Of a stretch of DNA of 64,000 nucleotides, positions 17,628 through 28,923 are shown piece after piece; within the stretch, counting starts at the first letter, position 1, and every line of letters begins with the position of its first letter. Source of the DNA: Streptomyces sp. NBC_01707 (GTDB taxonomy: Bacteria > Actinomycetota > Actinomycetes > Streptomycetales > Streptomycetaceae); contig NZ_CP109190.1 of assembly GCF_041438805.1 (NCBI RefSeq), positions 7,440,001 through 7,504,000 on the forward strand, read 5' to 3'. Below the pieces are notes generated by a model. That model worked only from the letters and a program-made list of their open reading frames with translations. It was not told the origin of the DNA and did not search any database. A program made the translations under genes and the position numbers.

Positions 17628-17814
17628 GGGAGAGATCCTTTCGCGAACCGGAGCGACGGGGCGGTCGGAGGACTCGGCAGCGGGGTCGATCGGCCGGCCG
17701 GAGCCCGTGTCGGTGTCCGTCGCGCTCGGCGGGTTCCTGAGGGCCGCGGCGGGCGGCCGGGGTGCCGGTCGCGTCACCGACCGCCGCCACCGAGGGCGTC
17801 GCGGCCCGACGGTG

Positions 17815-19287
17815 TCATCGCGCGGCCCGCTCGACGAACCGCCGGGCGATGCCCGGCGCCGACGCCCAGTGCGTATGCAGATAGCTGGCATGGACGCCCT
17901 GTTGTACGAAGCCCTCCACACGCCGCTCCGGCAGATGCATGCCCCATGCGGGCGCGGAACCGGCACCCGGCTCCAGCACCGTCCGGTGGAACTCGTGCCC
18001 GCGCAGCCGTGTGCCGACCGCGGCCAGCGCACTGTCGGTGATCGCGACGGCCTCCCGGTAACCGAGCGTCAGCCGCTTCGACATCCGGCCCTCGGCGTCG
18101 AGCACCCCGCACATCGGCAGTCCGTCGAGCGAACGCGACAGATAGAGCAGCCCTGCACACTCGGCGGCGACGGGTGCCCCGGCAGCCGCGAGATCGGCAA
18201 CGGCCTTGCGGAGCGGTTCGTTGGCGGACAGCTCGGGGGCGTACACCTCCGGGAACCCGCCGCCGATCACGAGACCCCGGGTGCCCTCGGGCAGAGCCAC
18301 GTCCCGCAGCGGATCGAACGTCACGACCTCCGCCCCGGCGGCGGCGAGGAGCTCGCCGTGCTCCGCGTAGGAGAAGGTGAACGCGGGCCCGCCGGCCACG
18401 GCAACGACCGGCCGGCCACGACCGGACCCGTCCGGGCCACCACCCTCCGGCCCGTCCGGCGTCCGAGCACCGGAGCCTAGGTTCCGGGCGGGGCCGGGCA
18501 GAGGAACAGCCGCGTCGCAGCCGCCCCCGCCCCCCACCGCACCCCGTACGGCCGCCACCGGATCCCACGCCCCGGAGCCAGCGGGCGACCGGGGTGCGGA
18601 CCGCGCCAGCGCCATCAACGCATCCAGATCACACCCGTCGCTCACCTGCGCGCCCATCGCCGCGACCGCGGCCACCGCGTCGCCCCGCCGCTCGGCCACC
18701 GGCACCAGTCCCAGATGCCGCGAGGGCGTGGCCACCTGCTCGGCCCGCCGCAGCACCCCCATCACCGGCACACCGGACTCGCCCAGCGCATCCCGGAGCA
18801 GCATCTCGTGCCGGTCCGTGCCGACCTTGTTGAGGATCACCCCGCTGATCCGTACCTCCGGATCCCACGAGGCGAAGCCGTGCACCAGCGCGGCGACCGA
18901 CCGCGACTGCGACGACGCGTCCACGACCAGCACCACCGGCGCCTGCAGCAACTTCGCGACATGGGCGGTCGACGCCAACTCGCCCTTCCCGGAGGCCCCG
19001 TCGTACAGTCCCATCACTCCCTCGACGATCGCCAGGTCGCACCCGCGCGCCCCGTGCGCGAACAACGGAGCGACCAGCTCCGGCCCGCACATGTACGCGT
19101 CGAGGTTGCGCCCCGCCCGCCCGGTGGCCAGCGAGTGATAGCCGGGGTCGATGTAGTCGGGTCCGACCTTGTGCGGCGACACGGCGAGACCGCGCCGGGT
19201 GAACGCCGCCATCAGACCGGTCGCCACGGTGGTCTTGCCGCTGCCGGAGGCCGGCGCGGCAATCACCAGTCGCGGAATCGTCACCAC
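17815..19287 (-). CDS. cobB: Cobyrinate a,c-diamide synthase
   Basis: A 490-residue glutamine-dependent amidotransferase that amidates the a and c side chains of (hydrogeno)cobyrinate. The N-terminal ATPase domain has the P-loop APASGSGKTT; the C-terminal class I glutaminase domain has its nucleophile in VAAECAGLLYLSRSLDG. A Gly/Pro-rich insertion around residues 245-290 separates the two, less conserved than the rest. The start may be either of two adjacent GTG codons (19287 or 19284), which overlap the cobO stop, so the pair is coupled. Confidence 0.94.
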   Translation of the reverse strand: MVTIPRLVIAAPASGSGKTTVATGLMAAFTRRGLAVSPHKVGPDYIDPGYHSLATGRAGRNLDAYMCGPELVAPLFAHGARGCDLAIVEGVMGLYDGASGKGELASTAHVAKLLQAPVVLVVDASSQSRSVAALVHGFASWDPEVRISGVILNKVGTDRHEMLLRDALGESGVPVMGVLRRAEQVATPSRHLGLVPVAERRGDAVAAVAAMGAQVSDGCDLDALMALARSAPRSPAGSGAWDPVAAVRGAVGGGGGCDAAVPLPGPARNLGSGARTPDGPEGGGPDGSGRGRPVVAVAGGPAFTFSYAEHGELLAAAGAEVVTFDPLRDVALPEGTRGLVIGGGFPEVYAPELSANEPLRKAVADLAAAGAPVAAECAGLLYLSRSLDGLPMCGVLDAEGRMSKRLTLGYREAVAITDSALAAVGTRLRGHEFHRTVLEPGAGSAPAWGMHLPERRVEGFVQQGVHASYLHTHWASAPGIARRFVERAAR

Positions 19288-19889
19288 TCGATGCCCCTCT
19301 GGCCCTTCTGACCGGCGTCCATCGGGTGCTTCACCTTCGACATGTCGGTCACCAGATCGGCGGCCTCGACGAGCTTCTCCGGGGCATTGCGCCCGGTGAT
19401 CACCACATGCTGCGTGCCGGGACGGTTGCGCATCACCTCGACCACCTCGTCGGTGTCGATCCAGCCCCAGTGCATCGGGTACGCGAACTCGTCCAGGACA
19501 TAGAGCTTGTACGTCTCGGCAGCCAGGTCACGCTTGACCTGCTCCCAGCCCTCCCGGGCCTTCTCCTCGTTGTCCGCGTTGTCGCCGTGCAGGCCGCGCT
19601 GCACCCACGACCAGCCCTCGCCCATCTTGTGCCAGGCGACCGTGCCGCCCTCACCGCTCGCGCCGAGCACCTTGAGCGCGTTCTCCTCGCCGACCTTCCA
19701 CTTCGCCGACTTGACGAACTGGAACACCCCGATCGGCCAGCCCTGGTTCCAGGCGCGCAGCGCGAGTCCGAACGCGGCCGTCGACTTGCCCTTGCCGATA
19801 CCGGTGTGGACGAAGAGCAGCGGGCGGTTGCGGCGCTGGCGAGTCGTCAGTCCGTCGTCCGGCACGGTGGTCGGCTGTCCCTGCGGCAT
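19281..19889 (-). CDS. cobO: Cob(I)yrinic acid a,c-diamide adenosyltransferase
   Basis: A 202-residue CobA/CobO-type ATP:corrinoid adenosyltransferase that adds the upper 5'-deoxyadenosyl ligand. The N-terminal P-loop reads HTGIGKGKSTAAFG, and the MHWGWIDTDEV and VITGRNAP segments are typical. The ATG at 19889 overlaps the TGA of the chelatase gene by one base (TGATG); a TTG one codon earlier is possible. It is coupled at both ends within the cobalamin cluster. Confidence 0.94.
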   Translation of the reverse strand: MPQGQPTTVPDDGLTTRQRRNRPLLFVHTGIGKGKSTAAFGLALRAWNQGWPIGVFQFVKSAKWKVGEENALKVLGASGEGGTVAWHKMGEGWSWVQRGLHGDNADNEEKAREGWEQVKRDLAAETYKLYVLDEFAYPMHWGWIDTDEVVEVMRNRPGTQHVVITGRNAPEKLVEAADLVTDMSKVKHPMDAGQKGQRGIEW

Positions 19890-21913
19890 CAAGCTGCCCT
19901 CCTGTTGGATCCGTTGATTCCCTGGGTTCCCTGGACGTCCCTGACGAGTCCGGCGATCGAGTCGGCCCGCAACTCGTCGAGCGTGACGGCGGTGCCGCCG
20001 AGATCGCGGGCCAACCGGCCGGCCAGCCCGAGCCGCACGACCCCCGACTCGCAGTCCACGACGACGGACGCCGTGCCCTCGGCCTCGTGCAGCCGCGCGG
20101 CCCGCGCGGCCAGCGCCACCGGGTCCGGGCCACCGGTCGCCCGCCCGTCCGTCACCACGACCAGCAGCGGCCGCCGCGACGGATCGCGCAGCCGCTCCAC
20201 CCGCAGCACGTCGTGGGCCTTCAGCAGCCCGGCCGCGAGGGGGGTACGTCCACCGGTCGGCAGCGTCTCCAGGCGTGCGGCGGCCGTGTCCACGGACGAC
20301 GTCGGCGGCAGCGCCACTTCGGCGCCCTTGCCCCGGAAGGTGATCAGACCGACCTTGTCCCGCCGCTGGTACGCGTCCAGCAGCAGCGACAGCACCGCGC
20401 CCTTCACGGCGCCCATGCGCTGCCGGGCGGCCATCGACCCGGATCCGTCCACGACGAAGAGCACCAGGTTCCCCTCGCGCCCCTCCCTGGTGGCCTGCCG
20501 CAGATCATCGCGCCGCACCACGAGGCCGCGCCCGATGCGTCCGCGCGCGTGCTGGTGCGGGGCGGCGGCCTGCACGGTCGCCGTCAGATGCAGCTTGGTC
20601 AGCAGCCCCTCGGGCCGCCGCGCACCGGTCGTGCGACCGTGTTCGGTACGCGCCCGGGACCGCCGCCCCGCCGCACCTTCGCCGATCCCCGGCACGCTGA
20701 GCATCTTCGTCCGGAACGGCTCGGCAGCCCGTACGGGCTGCTGCTCACCGCCCCCGGCCGGGCGGCCCTGCGAAGGGAGTCCGGGCGTGTCGCCGTCGCC
20801 CGCCTCGGGCTGCGGCGGCGTGTCGGGCCCGTCCCCCTGCGGCGGCTGCCCACCCCCACCCGGCCCGTCCGGATCGGGGTCGTCCCCGCCGCCGTCCCCT
20901 TCACCGCTGTTCTGCTCCAGCGTGTCGTCGAGCTTCTCCTCGTCGAGACCGGGCGCGTCGAACGGGTTGCGGCGGCGCCGGTGCGGGAGCGCGAGGAGCG
21001 CTGCCTGCCGGACGTCCTCGGCGAGCACGTCGGTACGCCCCGCCCACGCGGCCAGTGCGGTCGCGGTACGGGCCATCACGATGTCGGCGCGCATCCCGTC
21101 GACCTCGAAGGCCGCACAGGTGGCGGCGATCTGACGCAGGGCACCGTCCCCCAGCGCCACCTGAGGAAGCAGCGCCCGCGCGGCGACGATCCGCTCCCGC
21201 AACGCACCTTCCTCATCGGCCCACCGGGCGGCGAACCCGGCGGGATCGTCGTCGTACGCGAGCCGCCGCCGCACCACCTCGACGCGCTGGTCGGTCTCGC
21301 GCGACGCCGCGACCTCGACGGTCAGTCCGAACCGGTCGAGCAACTGCGGCCGCAGCTCGCCCTCTTCGGGGTTCATCGTCCCGACGAGCAGGAACCGCGC
21401 GGCATGCCGTACGGAGACGCCTTCGCGCTCCACGTACGAGGCGCCCATGGCCGCCGCATCCAGCAGCAGGTCCACCAGGTGGTCGTGGAGCAGGTTGACC
21501 TCGTCGACGTACAGGATTCCGCGATGTGCATCGGCGAGGAGCCCCGGCTCGAACGCCTTGACCCCTTCGGCGAGCGCCCGCTCGATGTCGAGCGCCCCGA
21601 CGAGCCGGTCCTCGGACGCGCCCACCGGCAGCTCCACGGTCCGGGCCGCCCGCGACACGCCGCCGCCGGCCTCGTGAGGCCCGTCGGGACACGCGGGATC
21701 GGGCGACACGGGGTCGCACGAGAACCGGCACCCGGAGACGACATCGACCTCGGGCATGAGCGCGGCGAGCGCCCGCACGGCGGTGGACTTGGCGGTCCCC
21801 TTCTCCCCACGCACGAGCACACCACCGACAGCGGGCGATACGGCGTTCAGCAACAAACCGAGCCGCAGATCGTCCTGCCCGACGATGGCGGTAAAGGGAT
21901 ACGGGGTACTCAC
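19889..21913 (-). CDS. Cobalt/magnesium chelatase-like ATPase with VWA domain (ChlI-ChlD fusion)
   Basis: A 674-residue AAA+ and von Willebrand A fusion. Walker A is GEKGTAKS (about residues 37-44); a long Asp/Gly/Pro linker lies around 335-385; the metal-ion-dependent adhesion site DGSGSM starts near residue 489. In actinobacteria such proteins sit with cob genes and are thought to be the small-subunit motor partners of CobN for cobalt insertion. CobN itself is not in this window. GTG start at 21913; 169 bases separate it from cobQ. Confidence 0.88.
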   Translation of the reverse strand: MSTPYPFTAIVGQDDLRLGLLLNAVSPAVGGVLVRGEKGTAKSTAVRALAALMPEVDVVSGCRFSCDPVSPDPACPDGPHEAGGGVSRAARTVELPVGASEDRLVGALDIERALAEGVKAFEPGLLADAHRGILYVDEVNLLHDHLVDLLLDAAAMGASYVEREGVSVRHAARFLLVGTMNPEEGELRPQLLDRFGLTVEVAASRETDQRVEVVRRRLAYDDDPAGFAARWADEEGALRERIVAARALLPQVALGDGALRQIAATCAAFEVDGMRADIVMARTATALAAWAGRTDVLAEDVRQAALLALPHRRRRNPFDAPGLDEEKLDDTLEQNSGEGDGGGDDPDPDGPGGGGQPPQGDGPDTPPQPEAGDGDTPGLPSQGRPAGGGEQQPVRAAEPFRTKMLSVPGIGEGAAGRRSRARTEHGRTTGARRPEGLLTKLHLTATVQAAAPHQHARGRIGRGLVVRRDDLRQATREGREGNLVLFVVDGSGSMAARQRMGAVKGAVLSLLLDAYQRRDKVGLITFRGKGAEVALPPTSSVDTAAARLETLPTGGRTPLAAGLLKAHDVLRVERLRDPSRRPLLVVVTDGRATGGPDPVALAARAARLHEAEGTASVVVDCESGVVRLGLAGRLARDLGGTAVTLDELRADSIAGLVRDVQGTQGINGSNRRAA

Positions 21914-22082
21914 AAAGCCTCCTCGACGACGTCATCCATCCAAGAACCGGCGCCCCGTCCGGGCCCACCGTCCCGCGTGCCCGGGCGGCTGCTCAGCCCG
22001 GTCCGCGCCTGAGGCCCGGGGGCGGAGCCCCGGTCACGGGGAGCGGCGGATACGGGAGAAGAGCCCGCCGCAGGCGTCCCTC

Positions 22083-23642
22083 TCACGCCGACCCCCCAGC
22101 CACCCCGGCGCCACGCACCCCACGGGCCGCCGGCACCTCCGGGGCACCGGGGCCCACGAAGGGCAGTCCTTCCGGCACCCCCGCCTCGATCAGCCGCATC
22201 AGCGCCCCCGTGTCCGCATGCTCCTCGATCAGATCCCCCAGCCGGTCCAACTGTTCCTCCCGCAGCGCCCCGAAACTCGTGTCCGGCGCCGGCACGAACC
22301 GCCGCCCGGCAGCCTCCGCGACCTGCACCAGGAACCGTCGCCGGAAGCCATCGCTCTCCAGCGAGCCGTGCCAGTGCGTCCCCCACACCGCACCTACCCG
22401 GCACCCGTCCAGGAACGGCTCGCCGCCCCGCACATCGGCGACCCCGTGATGGATCTCGTACCCCTCCACCGGCTCCCCGAGCGCCGAACCGACCGGCCGG
22501 GCCAGGGTCTTCTCCCGGTCGAACCGGATCCGTACCGGAAGCAGCCCGAGCCCGTCGACCTGCCCGGCCCGCGACTCCACCTCGTCCTCGATGCGCTCAC
22601 CGAGCACCTGGAACCCACCGCAGATACCGAGCACCGGACGCCCCTGCGCAGCCCGGCGCAGCAGCGCGTCGGCCAGCCCCCGTTCGCGCAGCCAGGCCAG
22701 CGCCTTCACCGTGCCGCGCGTGCCGGGCACGATCACCAGGTCCGCGTCGGCCAGCTCCTCCGCCCGGTCCACGAACCGCACCACCACACCCGGTTCGGCG
22801 GCCAGCGCGTCCACATCGGTGAAGTTCGACATCAGCGGCACCGCGCACACCGCGACCCGCAGCACGTCCTCGCCGTGCGGCGGCGCGACGACCGACTCGC
22901 GTACGGCTCCGCGCAGCGAGACCCGCAGTCCGTCCTCCTCGTCGATGCCCAGGCCATGGGCGAACGGCAGCACCCCGTACGTCGGCCGCCCGGTCAGGCC
23001 GTGCAGCATGTCGAGCCCCGGCTCCAGCAGCGAGACGTCGCCGCGGAACTTGTTGACCAGATAGCCAGCGATCAGCGCCTGGTCCTCGGCGCTGAGCAGC
23101 GCCGTCGTACCGAAGAAGGAGGCGAAGACACCGCCGCGGTCGATGTCGCCGACGACGACCACCGGGAACCGCGCGGCCCGCGCGATCCCCATGTTCACGA
23201 TGTCGGTGCGGCGCAGATTGATCTCGGCCGGGCTGCCCGCGCCCTCGCAGATCACCGCGTCGTACGTGCTCCGAAGCTGCTCCAGACAGTCCACGACCGT
23301 GGAGAGCAGCGACTCCTGCCGCCCCCCGTGGTAGCCGCGTGCGCTCATCTCGCCCACCGGCCTGCCCATCAGGACGACCTGGCTGGAGCGGTCGCTGCCG
23401 GGCTTGAGCAGCACCGGGTTCATCAGCGCGGTCGGCTCCACCCGGGCCGCCTGGGCCTGCATCGCCTGCGCACGCCCGATCTCCGCGCCCTCGCGCGTGA
23501 CGAACGAGTTCAGCGACATGTTCTGCGCCTTGAACGGCGCGACCTTCACCCCCTGGCGCACCAGCCAGCGGCAGATGCCTGCCGTGACGACGCTCTTGCC
23601 CGCGTCCGACGTGGTTCCGGCGACCAGCAGTCCGCCGCTCAT
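22083..23642 (-). CDS. cobQ: Cobyric acid synthase
   Basis: A 519-residue amidotransferase that amidates the b, d, e and g side chains of adenosylcobyrinate a,c-diamide. The N-terminal P-loop-like segment is [14 protein letters not shown] and the glutaminase nucleophile lies in [13 protein letters not shown] (Cys341). The ATG at 23642 overlaps the cobD TGA (ATGA), so cobQ translation is coupled to cobD and hence to the upstream riboswitch. The frame is open further upstream inside cobD; that extension is not used. Confidence 0.96.
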   Translation of the reverse strand: MSGGLLVAGTTSDAGKSVVTAGICRWLVRQGVKVAPFKAQNMSLNSFVTREGAEIGRAQAMQAQAARVEPTALMNPVLLKPGSDRSSQVVLMGRPVGEMSARGYHGGRQESLLSTVVDCLEQLRSTYDAVICEGAGSPAEINLRRTDIVNMGIARAARFPVVVVGDIDRGGVFASFFGTTALLSAEDQALIAGYLVNKFRGDVSLLEPGLDMLHGLTGRPTYGVLPFAHGLGIDEEDGLRVSLRGAVRESVVAPPHGEDVLRVAVCAVPLMSNFTDVDALAAEPGVVVRFVDRAEELADADLVIVPGTRGTVKALAWLRERGLADALLRRAAQGRPVLGICGGFQVLGERIEDEVESRAGQVDGLGLLPVRIRFDREKTLARPVGSALGEPVEGYEIHHGVADVRGGEPFLDGCRVGAVWGTHWHGSLESDGFRRRFLVQVAEAAGRRFVPAPDTSFGALREEQLDRLGDLIEEHADTGALMRLIEAGVPEGLPFVGPGAPEVPAARGVRGAGVAGGSA

Positions 23643-24619
23643 TCTCCGCTCCGTCCCGCGGCGGGGCGCCGCCCCGTGGACGACCGCCGTCCCGCGATCA
23701 GCCGGCCCGCCGCGCACACGCCGAGGGCCAGCACCCCCACCCGGCGCGACAACCGCACCGCGCGCTCGATGTCCTCGGTCCGCACCGCACGGCCGGCCGC
23801 GCCGTTCAGCACCGGCCGGTGCTCGACACGGCCGCCGTACGCGAGGGTCCCGCCGAGCCGTACGCCGAGCGCGCCCGCGAACGAGGCCTCCACCGGCCCG
23901 GCGTTGGGGCTCGGGTGCTTGCCGGCGTCGGCCCGCCAGGCCCGTACCGCCCGACGCGGATGCCCCCCGGCGGCCACGGCGAGCGCGGCCGTGAGCCGGG
24001 CGCCGGGCCAGCCCACGACGTCGTCCAGCCGGGCCGAGGCCCAGCCGTAGCGCAGATGGCGGGGTGATCTGTGCCCGACCATGGCGTCGAGGGTGTTGAC
24101 GGCCCGGAAGGCGACGAGTCCGGGCACGCCGCCCAGCGCGCCCCACACCAGCGCGCCGACCACCGCGTCGGAGGTGTTCTCGGCGACGGACTCCACCACG
24201 GCGCGGGCGATCTGCGGCCCGTCGAGGGAGTGCGGGTCGCGGCCGCACAGATGGGGGAGCCGCTCACGGGCCAGTGCGATGTCACCCGCCGCCAGCGCGC
24301 CGCCGATGGCGCGGGCCTCCCGACCCAGCGACGTGCCGCCGACGACCGACCAGGTGGCTGCCGCGGTGAGGGCGACGGATGCGGCGGGACGACCGCGCAC
24401 GGCACGGGCGGCCAGCGCGGCTCCGGCCGCGGCGCCCCCGGCGCAGACCAGGGTGTGCAGTGCGCCCCACCCGCGGTGGTCGCGCCACAGGCGGCGCTCG
24501 ACGGCCGCGGCGGCCCGTCCGAACGCGGCGACCGGATGCCGTCGGCGGGGATCACCGAGGAGCTGATCGCCGATCAGACCGGCCGTGGCGCCGTACGCGA
24601 AGATGCGGTCGGCTCGCAC
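23639..24619 (-). CDS. cobD: Adenosylcobinamide-phosphate synthase (CobD/CbiB)
   Basis: A 326-residue membrane protein that joins the aminopropanol arm to adenosylcobyric acid. The N-terminus [20 protein letters not shown] is the CbiB signature; hydrophobic helices and the [20 protein letters not shown] segment follow. GTG start at 24619. It is the first gene of the cobalamin operon and lies about 130 bases after a cobalamin riboswitch, so it should be repressed when B12 is abundant. Confidence 0.94.
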   Translation of the reverse strand: MRADRIFAYGATAGLIGDQLLGDPRRRHPVAAFGRAAAAVERRLWRDHRGWGALHTLVCAGGAAAGAALAARAVRGRPAASVALTAAATWSVVGGTSLGREARAIGGALAAGDIALARERLPHLCGRDPHSLDGPQIARAVVESVAENTSDAVVGALVWGALGGVPGLVAFRAVNTLDAMVGHRSPRHLRYGWASARLDDVVGWPGARLTAALAVAAGGHPRRAVRAWRADAGKHPSPNAGPVEASFAGALGVRLGGTLAYGGRVEHRPVLNGAAGRAVRTEDIERAVRLSRRVGVLALGVCAAGRLIAGRRSSTGRRPAAGRSGE

Positions 24620-24622
24620 CGC

Positions 24623-24715
24623 TCAGCCGGCCGTTGCGCCTCGAAGGACCTTCGTACAGCCGGCTCCCGGTGGGAGCGACACAGAAACGGACGACGACGC
24701 ACGGCAGCCGGGCAT
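24623..24715 (-). CDS. Candidate 30-codon upstream ORF before cobD
   Basis: A small ORF runs from ATG 24715 to TGA 24623, ending 3 bases before the cobD GTG. GAGGA lies about 9 bases before its ATG. The peptide would be MPGCRASSSVSVSLPPGAGC plus ten more residues, with two cysteines and no recognised domain. Its position between the riboswitch and cobD suggests translational coupling: the riboswitch could gate the uORF site and cobD would follow by reinitiation. Two hairpins, at 24663-24677 and 24642-24654, fall within it. It may equally be a chance ORF. Confidence 0.35.
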   Translation of the reverse strand: MPGCRASSSVSVSLPPGAGCTKVLRGATAG

Positions 24716-24751
24716 GGCGATATGTCCTCACTCAGGGTCCGCGCCCTGGTT

Positions 24752-24925
24752 CGACGTGACCGGCGGCGAGAGTCTCCTGGCTCCCGGATCCGCAGTTCCC
24801 CCGGCCTTCCAGCCCGCCTGCGCGAGCCGTGACTTCCGGTGTGGGGGACTGCTCCCCGGTGACAGTGGCGGGACCGCGCCGGATTCGCACCGGCTTCCTC
24901 TGCTGTCGCCGTAAATGGCTCCGGC
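24752..24925 (-). ncRNA. Cobalamin riboswitch
   Basis: Read on the minus strand, the conserved core GAAGCCGGTGCGAATCCGGC, the following GCGGTCCCGCCACTGT (B12 box type) and the distal GGAGCCAGGAGACTC element are all present in the right order and spacing. Ends are approximate. It controls cobD and, through coupling, the downstream cobalamin genes. The rest of 24620-25064 holds only the candidate uORF and the terminator of the neighbouring gene. Confidence 0.93.
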
Positions 24926-24995
24926 AGTCCACCACGCTCCGCGAATGTCCGTCAACCTGGCCTTGACCTGCGGCGGCGCAGTGTGCGCAGACGCA

Positions 24996-25034
24996 CATCG
25001 GGCCGGACACACGCGAGGTGTGTCCGGCCCGATG
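24996..25034 (-). terminator. Terminator after the small membrane protein gene
   Basis: Perfect 17-base stem (24996-25012 with 25018-25034) and GCGAG loop, 30 bases beyond the stop of the 77-residue membrane protein. It also insulates the riboswitch transcript from the pit operon. Confidence 0.88.
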
Positions 25035-25064
25035 GGACCCCGATGACGGAGTGCGGTCGGTCGC

Positions 25065-25298
25065 TCAGGCGACGATCAGATAGATCCCGTACGCGACCGC
25101 GGCCGCGCAGAGCCCGAAGCAGAGGTAGGCGCCGGTGCGGGCGAGTACCAGGGAGCCCGAGCCGGAGCCGCCCTGCGCGGCCGGTTCCGGCTGCTTGGAG
25201 AGGCCGACGATGCCCAGGGTGAAGAGGCCCACCAGCGCCACGGTGACGACGAGTGAGACGCCGAAGACGGAGCCGAGAGCTGCCCAGTCGATGTTCAT
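25065..25298 (-). CDS. Small two-helix membrane protein downstream of pit
   Basis: A 77-residue protein with two predicted membrane helices (SVFGVSLVVTVALVGLFTLG and the C-terminal AYLCFGLCAAAVAYGIYLIV) joined by a Gly/Ser/Pro-rich loop. It lies 12 bases after the Pit transporter gene on the same strand and is followed by a terminator, so it is the second gene of a phosphate-transport operon. A role in supporting or regulating the transporter is plausible but inferred from position only. Confidence 0.82.
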   Translation of the reverse strand: MNIDWAALGSVFGVSLVVTVALVGLFTLGIVGLSKQPEPAAQGGSGSGSLVLARTGAYLCFGLCAAAVAYGIYLIVA

Positions 25299-25310
25299 GG
25301 TGATCTGTCC

Positions 25311-26591
<1,281 letters not shown>

Positions 26592-26638
26592 TTACCCAGG
26601 CAATCGTTCGACGTCATTGGCTCGTGGACCGTAGGCAA

Positions 26639-26660
26639 CCTGGGTGAACGGAAGATGAAC
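26639..26660 (-). promoter_or_regulatory. PHO box (PhoP-binding direct repeat) upstream of pit
   Basis: On the minus strand two adjacent 11-base units, GTTCATCTTCC and GTTCACCCAGG, match the GTTCA(C/T)C-type direct repeat recognised by Streptomyces PhoP. A weaker third unit, TTGCCTACGGT, follows. They end about 48 bases before the pit start, where a PhoP activator site would be expected. Confidence 0.75.
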
Positions 26661-26883
26661 TGGACGGGGCTCTGTGGTGACTCAAAACGGAGTGGTGTTG
26701 ATCGTTTCGTCCGCCGCGCGGCAGCCGGGGGCCACCGCAGGGCGTGCGGTGGCCGGAATTCGCCGCCACACGCCGTCCGGTGGACCGCCGGTTCCGAGGG
26801 TGAATCCGCCGGAAAATCCGACAAAGAGATGTCGGTCACCCGTCGGTCTGCGGCCGCTCCCGCCCCGCTGACAGGATTGCCTC

Positions 26884-27606
26884 ATGAGCGATCGGGATGA
26901 GGACGCAAGCCGCGCAACAGCCGCGCAGGACACACAGGATGCACACGCCGCACATGACGCACAGGACGCCGTCGAGCAGGCCTGGCACGGCGTCGTCGTC
27001 ACCGCCCGCAGGACCGCGGCGGAGGGTCTGGTCGTCGGGACCTCGGGCAATGTGTCGGCACGGGTCGGCGACCTCGTCCTGGTCACGCCGAGCGGTGTGC
27101 CCTACGACCGGCTCGGCCCCGGCGACACCGTCGCCGTCGACCTGGAGGGCCGCCAGGTCCTCGGCGCACTGGCCCCGACCAGCGAACTCCCGCTCCATCT
27201 GGCGGTCTACCGCAACAGCGACGCGGCCGCCGTCGTGCACACCCACGCCGTACACGCCACGGCGGTCTCCACCCTCGTCCCCGAGGTCCCGCTCGTGCAC
27301 TACGCCGCCGCCATGCTCGGTGGCCCCGTCCGCACCGCGGCGTACGCGCGGTACGGAACGCAGGAGCTGGCCGACAACATGCTGGGCGCCCTGCGCGAGC
27401 GCACCGGCTGTCTGCTCCGGAACCATGGGACCGTCACCTACGGATCCACCCTCGACGAGGCCTACGACCGCACCGCCCAGCTCGAATGGATGTGCAGGCT
27501 CTGGCTCACCGCCGTCTCCGTCCCCGGCCACTCCCCGTCCCTGCTCACCCGGGCCCAGCTGGACGAGGTGCAGGACGCCCTGAAGGGATACGGACAGCCC
27601 GGCTGA
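26884..27606 (+). CDS. Class II aldolase/adducin family protein
   Basis: A 240-residue protein of the L-fuculose/L-ribulose phosphate aldolase-epimerase family. The zinc ligands His119, His121 and His181 (VVHTHAVHA, LLRNHGTV), catalytic Glu101 (TSELPLHLAVYR) and the phosphate loop GTSGNVSAR are present. The first 30 residues are an Ala/Asp/His/Gln-rich extension not typical of the family. The substrate is unknown; no sugar kinase or isomerase is adjacent. Confidence 0.9.
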   Translation: MSDRDEDASRATAAQDTQDAHAAHDAQDAVEQAWHGVVVTARRTAAEGLVVGTSGNVSARVGDLVLVTPSGVPYDRLGPGDTVAVDLEGRQVLGALAPTSELPLHLAVYRNSDAAAVVHTHAVHATAVSTLVPEVPLVHYAAAMLGGPVRTAAYARYGTQELADNMLGALRERTGCLLRNHGTVTYGSTLDEAYDRTAQLEWMCRLWLTAVSVPGHSPSLLTRAQLDEVQDALKGYGQPG

Positions 27607-27687
27607 CCGGGAGGGTCGCGCCCCGCCCTGCCACCGGACGGCCCCCGCCCACTGGCAGGGTGCGGCACACCCCCCGACACTGAAGCC

Positions 27688-28815
27688 GTGCGCCCGGCTA
27701 CAGCGACGGCAGCAGCCGTCATCACCGTCCTCGGCGTCGGCGCGGCAGTGGTCGCGGCCGGCCGGTACGCCAGCGACGCCGCCCTCCGGGTGCCGTCCGG
27801 CCGTCCCCTCCCCGCCGACCGCAAGCTCACCGTGCACGCCACGGCGGCCGGACAGGTCACGCTCACCCGCTCCTTCGCCGCGCTCCGGCCCGGTACGTAC
27901 GGGCTGACGGGAGACGGCGTCCACGCCGTCGTCGGCCCGGTGGTCGAACAGGCGCCGCACGCCGCCGACGCCGTCGTGCGCCGACTGGAACGCGTCAGCA
28001 GCGGCAGCCTGGAACCCGGCACCCAGGTCCGGATCACCCCCGCGCTGTACAGCGGCGACCCGGGCACCGCCCTCGGCCTCGACCACCAGGACGTCGAGAT
28101 CCCCGGCGAACTCGGCTCCCTGCCCGCCTGGTTCCTGCCCGGCCCCCGGGACACCTGGGTCATCACCGTGCACGGCCTCGGCACGACCCGCGAACACCCC
28201 ATGAATGTCATGGAATGCCTGCACGGGCTCCGGCTCCCGGTGCTCGACCCGGCCTACCGCGGGGACCCCGGAGCCCCACGTTCCCCGGACGGCCTCGCCC
28301 ACCTCGGCGAGTCCGAATGGCGAGACCTGGACGCGGCGATCCGTTTCGCCGTGCGGTACGGCGCCGAGAAGGTCGTCCTGCACGGCTGGTCCACCGGCGC
28401 CTCGATGGCGCTGCACGCGGCCGTCAACTCCGCGCTCCGCGAGCGGATCTGCGGCCTCGTCCTGGACTCCCCGGTGCTCGACTGGGCCACCACCCTGCGC
28501 GCCCTGGCCGCCGCCCGCGGCGTCCCGTCGGCACTGATGCCGCTCGCCGTCCGCGCCGCCCAGGGCCAGACCGGACTGCACGGAGCCAGGCTCCTCGACA
28601 CCTCCCTCCCGCAGGCTCTGCACGTCCCGACGCTGATCTTCCACGGACCCGACGACACCCTGGCCCCCTGGCAGCCTTCCCGCGATCTTGCCGCTCGCCG
28701 CCCCGACCTGGTCGCCCTGCACCCCGTACCGCAGGCTCCGCATGCGGCAATGTGGAATGCCGGCCCGGCCCGCTACGAAGAGGCCATGCGGCGCTTCCTC
28801 ACGCCCCTGATGTGA
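27688..28815 (+). CDS. Membrane-anchored alpha/beta hydrolase
   Basis: A 375-residue protein with an N-terminal hydrophobic helix (AAAVITVLGVGAAVVAAGRY) that may anchor it or act as an uncleaved signal, then an alpha/beta hydrolase domain. The nucleophile is Ser235 in LHGWSTGASM, the oxyanion region is ITVHGLGTTREH, and the acid and His are expected in HGPDDT and PQAPHAA. GTG start at 27688. The substrate class (ester, lipid or peptide) is not deducible. Confidence 0.85.
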   Translation: MRPATATAAAVITVLGVGAAVVAAGRYASDAALRVPSGRPLPADRKLTVHATAAGQVTLTRSFAALRPGTYGLTGDGVHAVVGPVVEQAPHAADAVVRRLERVSSGSLEPGTQVRITPALYSGDPGTALGLDHQDVEIPGELGSLPAWFLPGPRDTWVITVHGLGTTREHPMNVMECLHGLRLPVLDPAYRGDPGAPRSPDGLAHLGESEWRDLDAAIRFAVRYGAEKVVLHGWSTGASMALHAAVNSALRERICGLVLDSPVLDWATTLRALAAARGVPSALMPLAVRAAQGQTGLHGARLLDTSLPQALHVPTLIFHGPDDTLAPWQPSRDLAARRPDLVALHPVPQAPHAAMWNAGPARYEEAMRRFLTPLM

Positions 28816-28923
28816 CCTGATGCGATGGGATCAACCGGTTGGTCCCGCCCGGTCCGCCGCCCGTTCCCTCGCGAATTCGGGTTCCGTTTGGGCTTTCGGG
28901 CCGTCAGAGGCAAGACTGCTCCC

